A stretch of DNA of 64,000 nt from Clostridiales bacterium (GTDB lineage Bacteria > Bacillota > Clostridia > Lachnospirales > UBA12420), in NCBI GenBank assembly GCA_003452395.1, contig DMOI01000041.1:8824-72823 (forward strand). The letters are read 5' to 3'. Of the stretch, positions 63,177 through 64,000 are shown in pieces. The translations under genes were made by a program, and so were the position numbers. A model generated the notes under the pieces. It saw only the letters and a program-made list of their open reading frames with translations. It was not told where the DNA came from and ran no database searches. Position 1 is the stretch's first letter. Every line of letters begins with the position of its first letter.

Positions 63177-63992
63177 TTATTTTCTTATAGAAAAACATTC
63201 GGGGTCAGGCATGAATTTTAGAATTTCTTTATAGGTTTCCACTACTGAAACAGCATATTCTGTTAGGTTGATGTCTCTATTTTTAATCTTAGATACCATA
63301 GTTGCATCTATGTTTAACTTGTTACTTATACTTATATTGTTTATTTCACAATTTGTCTCTGATAAAATAATAATAGCTTTTCTTATATCAGAAATATTTC
63401 GTTTTTTTGTCTTCTTTACTATTTCTTCAACCTCTACCATTTCTTGTTTTGAAACCTCTTCAATTAAATCTTCTATATTTATCAGCTTTTTACTACATCT
63501 CAGTTTAAACCTTTGTGCTTCTTCTATTTTATATTCCTGTTCTTCTATATCATCAATTTCACCTTTCATATATTCTAAATATCCTTTTATCGCCTGCATC
63601 TTGTTTTTTGATATAACTTTTAGAACATTCTCTACATCTACAATATTATCCTTACCTTTTATATAACTTATATGGCTACTCCATTTATAATTAACTCCAC
63701 CTTCTAACCTTGCTTTTATCGGGTTATAGTGTATATACTTCACTAAATGTAACAAATATCCATCTTTATTACATACGATAGCCTTGTATCTCTGCTGAAA
63801 AACATGACCTGTTCGTTTGTATTTTTTATTATAATACTGCGTATATACTTGCTGTATACCTTGCATTATTTTTGCTAATTTCGTTTCTATTACTTCTATA
63901 AGCATATGTGCATGATTATCCATGATGCAGTATGCATAAATTTAAAATCCATACTTTTCTTTATAGTTTGCAATTATGTGTAGATTAGCACA
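63177..63992 (-). pseudogene. REP-type Y1 transposase, 5'-truncated and frameshifted copy
   Basis: The C-terminal 248 residues are intact from ATG 63923: DNHAHMLIEVIETKLAKIMQ, YTQYYNKKYKRTGHVFQQRYKA, then a helical region ending PDPECFSIRK. Upstream of that ATG the DNA keeps homology to the copy at 58.4 kb for about 60 bases, but one A is lost in the run near 63938, which shifts the frame, and homology ends near 63978. So neither copy can make a full transposase. The window edge lies 20 bases further. Confidence 0.8.
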
Positions 63993-64000
63993 TTATTTTA

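Overview
The window is AT-rich DNA from a Gram-positive, anaerobic, spore-forming bacterium of the Clostridia. The evidence is low GC, strong AGGAGG-type ribosome binding sites, spoVS and a SpoIID-like gene, pyruvate:ferredoxin oxidoreductase, a tyrosine T-box leader, an S-layer (SLH) protein, and wall-polymer pyruvylation by CsaB. I do not assign a species. Most genes are on the minus strand. I see no rRNA, tRNA or CRISPR array.

Layout. 0-6 kb: a wall-polysaccharide block (csaB fragment, O-antigen-ligase-like polymerase, DUF4330, murJ). 6-15 kb: housekeeping genes ldhA-like, ychF, spoVS, rny, recA and secF-secD; both Sec proteins carry unusual Thr-rich linkers. 15-18 kb: a core-deleted Rpn nuclease pseudogene, then a type IV prepilin whose C-terminal DUF6273-like domain holds a GC-rich, adenine-poor patch resembling the variable repeat of a diversity-generating retroelement, then ruvB. 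19-27 kb: ftsY, smc, rnc and plsX, with a HepT/MntA toxin-antitoxin pair inserted between rnc and smc. 27-37 kb: a D,D-carboxypeptidase, yqeK, obgE, a Fic/VbhA-like pair, degV, an ABC-2 exporter with its adaptor, and a PilZ protein. 37-54 kb: nifJ, two divergent small orphan genes, a GH18 enzyme, a CDF transporter behind a NiCo riboswitch, tyrS behind a T-box, an isolated fliI, a transglutaminase behind a c-di-GMP-I riboswitch, a nuclease, yqxD, a SpoIID/LytB protein and lysS.

54-64 kb is accessory: two hypothetical genes, an SLH-FN3-cohesin protein, three decayed REP-type Y1 transposase copies and, between two of them, a cassette with a histidine-phosphatase-like protein, a stand-alone CYTH protein and an 846-residue Nudix-methyltransferase-CYTH-HAD fusion. 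This cassette and the variable-repeat-like prepilin are the best candidates for undescribed biology.

Functional links: CsaB pyruvylation makes the wall ligand that SLH domains bind, which ties 0-2 kb to the SLH protein at 56-58 kb. The PilZ protein, the c-di-GMP riboswitch and the prepilin point to c-di-GMP control of surface functions. Gene starts were moved to the best ribosome binding site where the longest open frame looked wrong.
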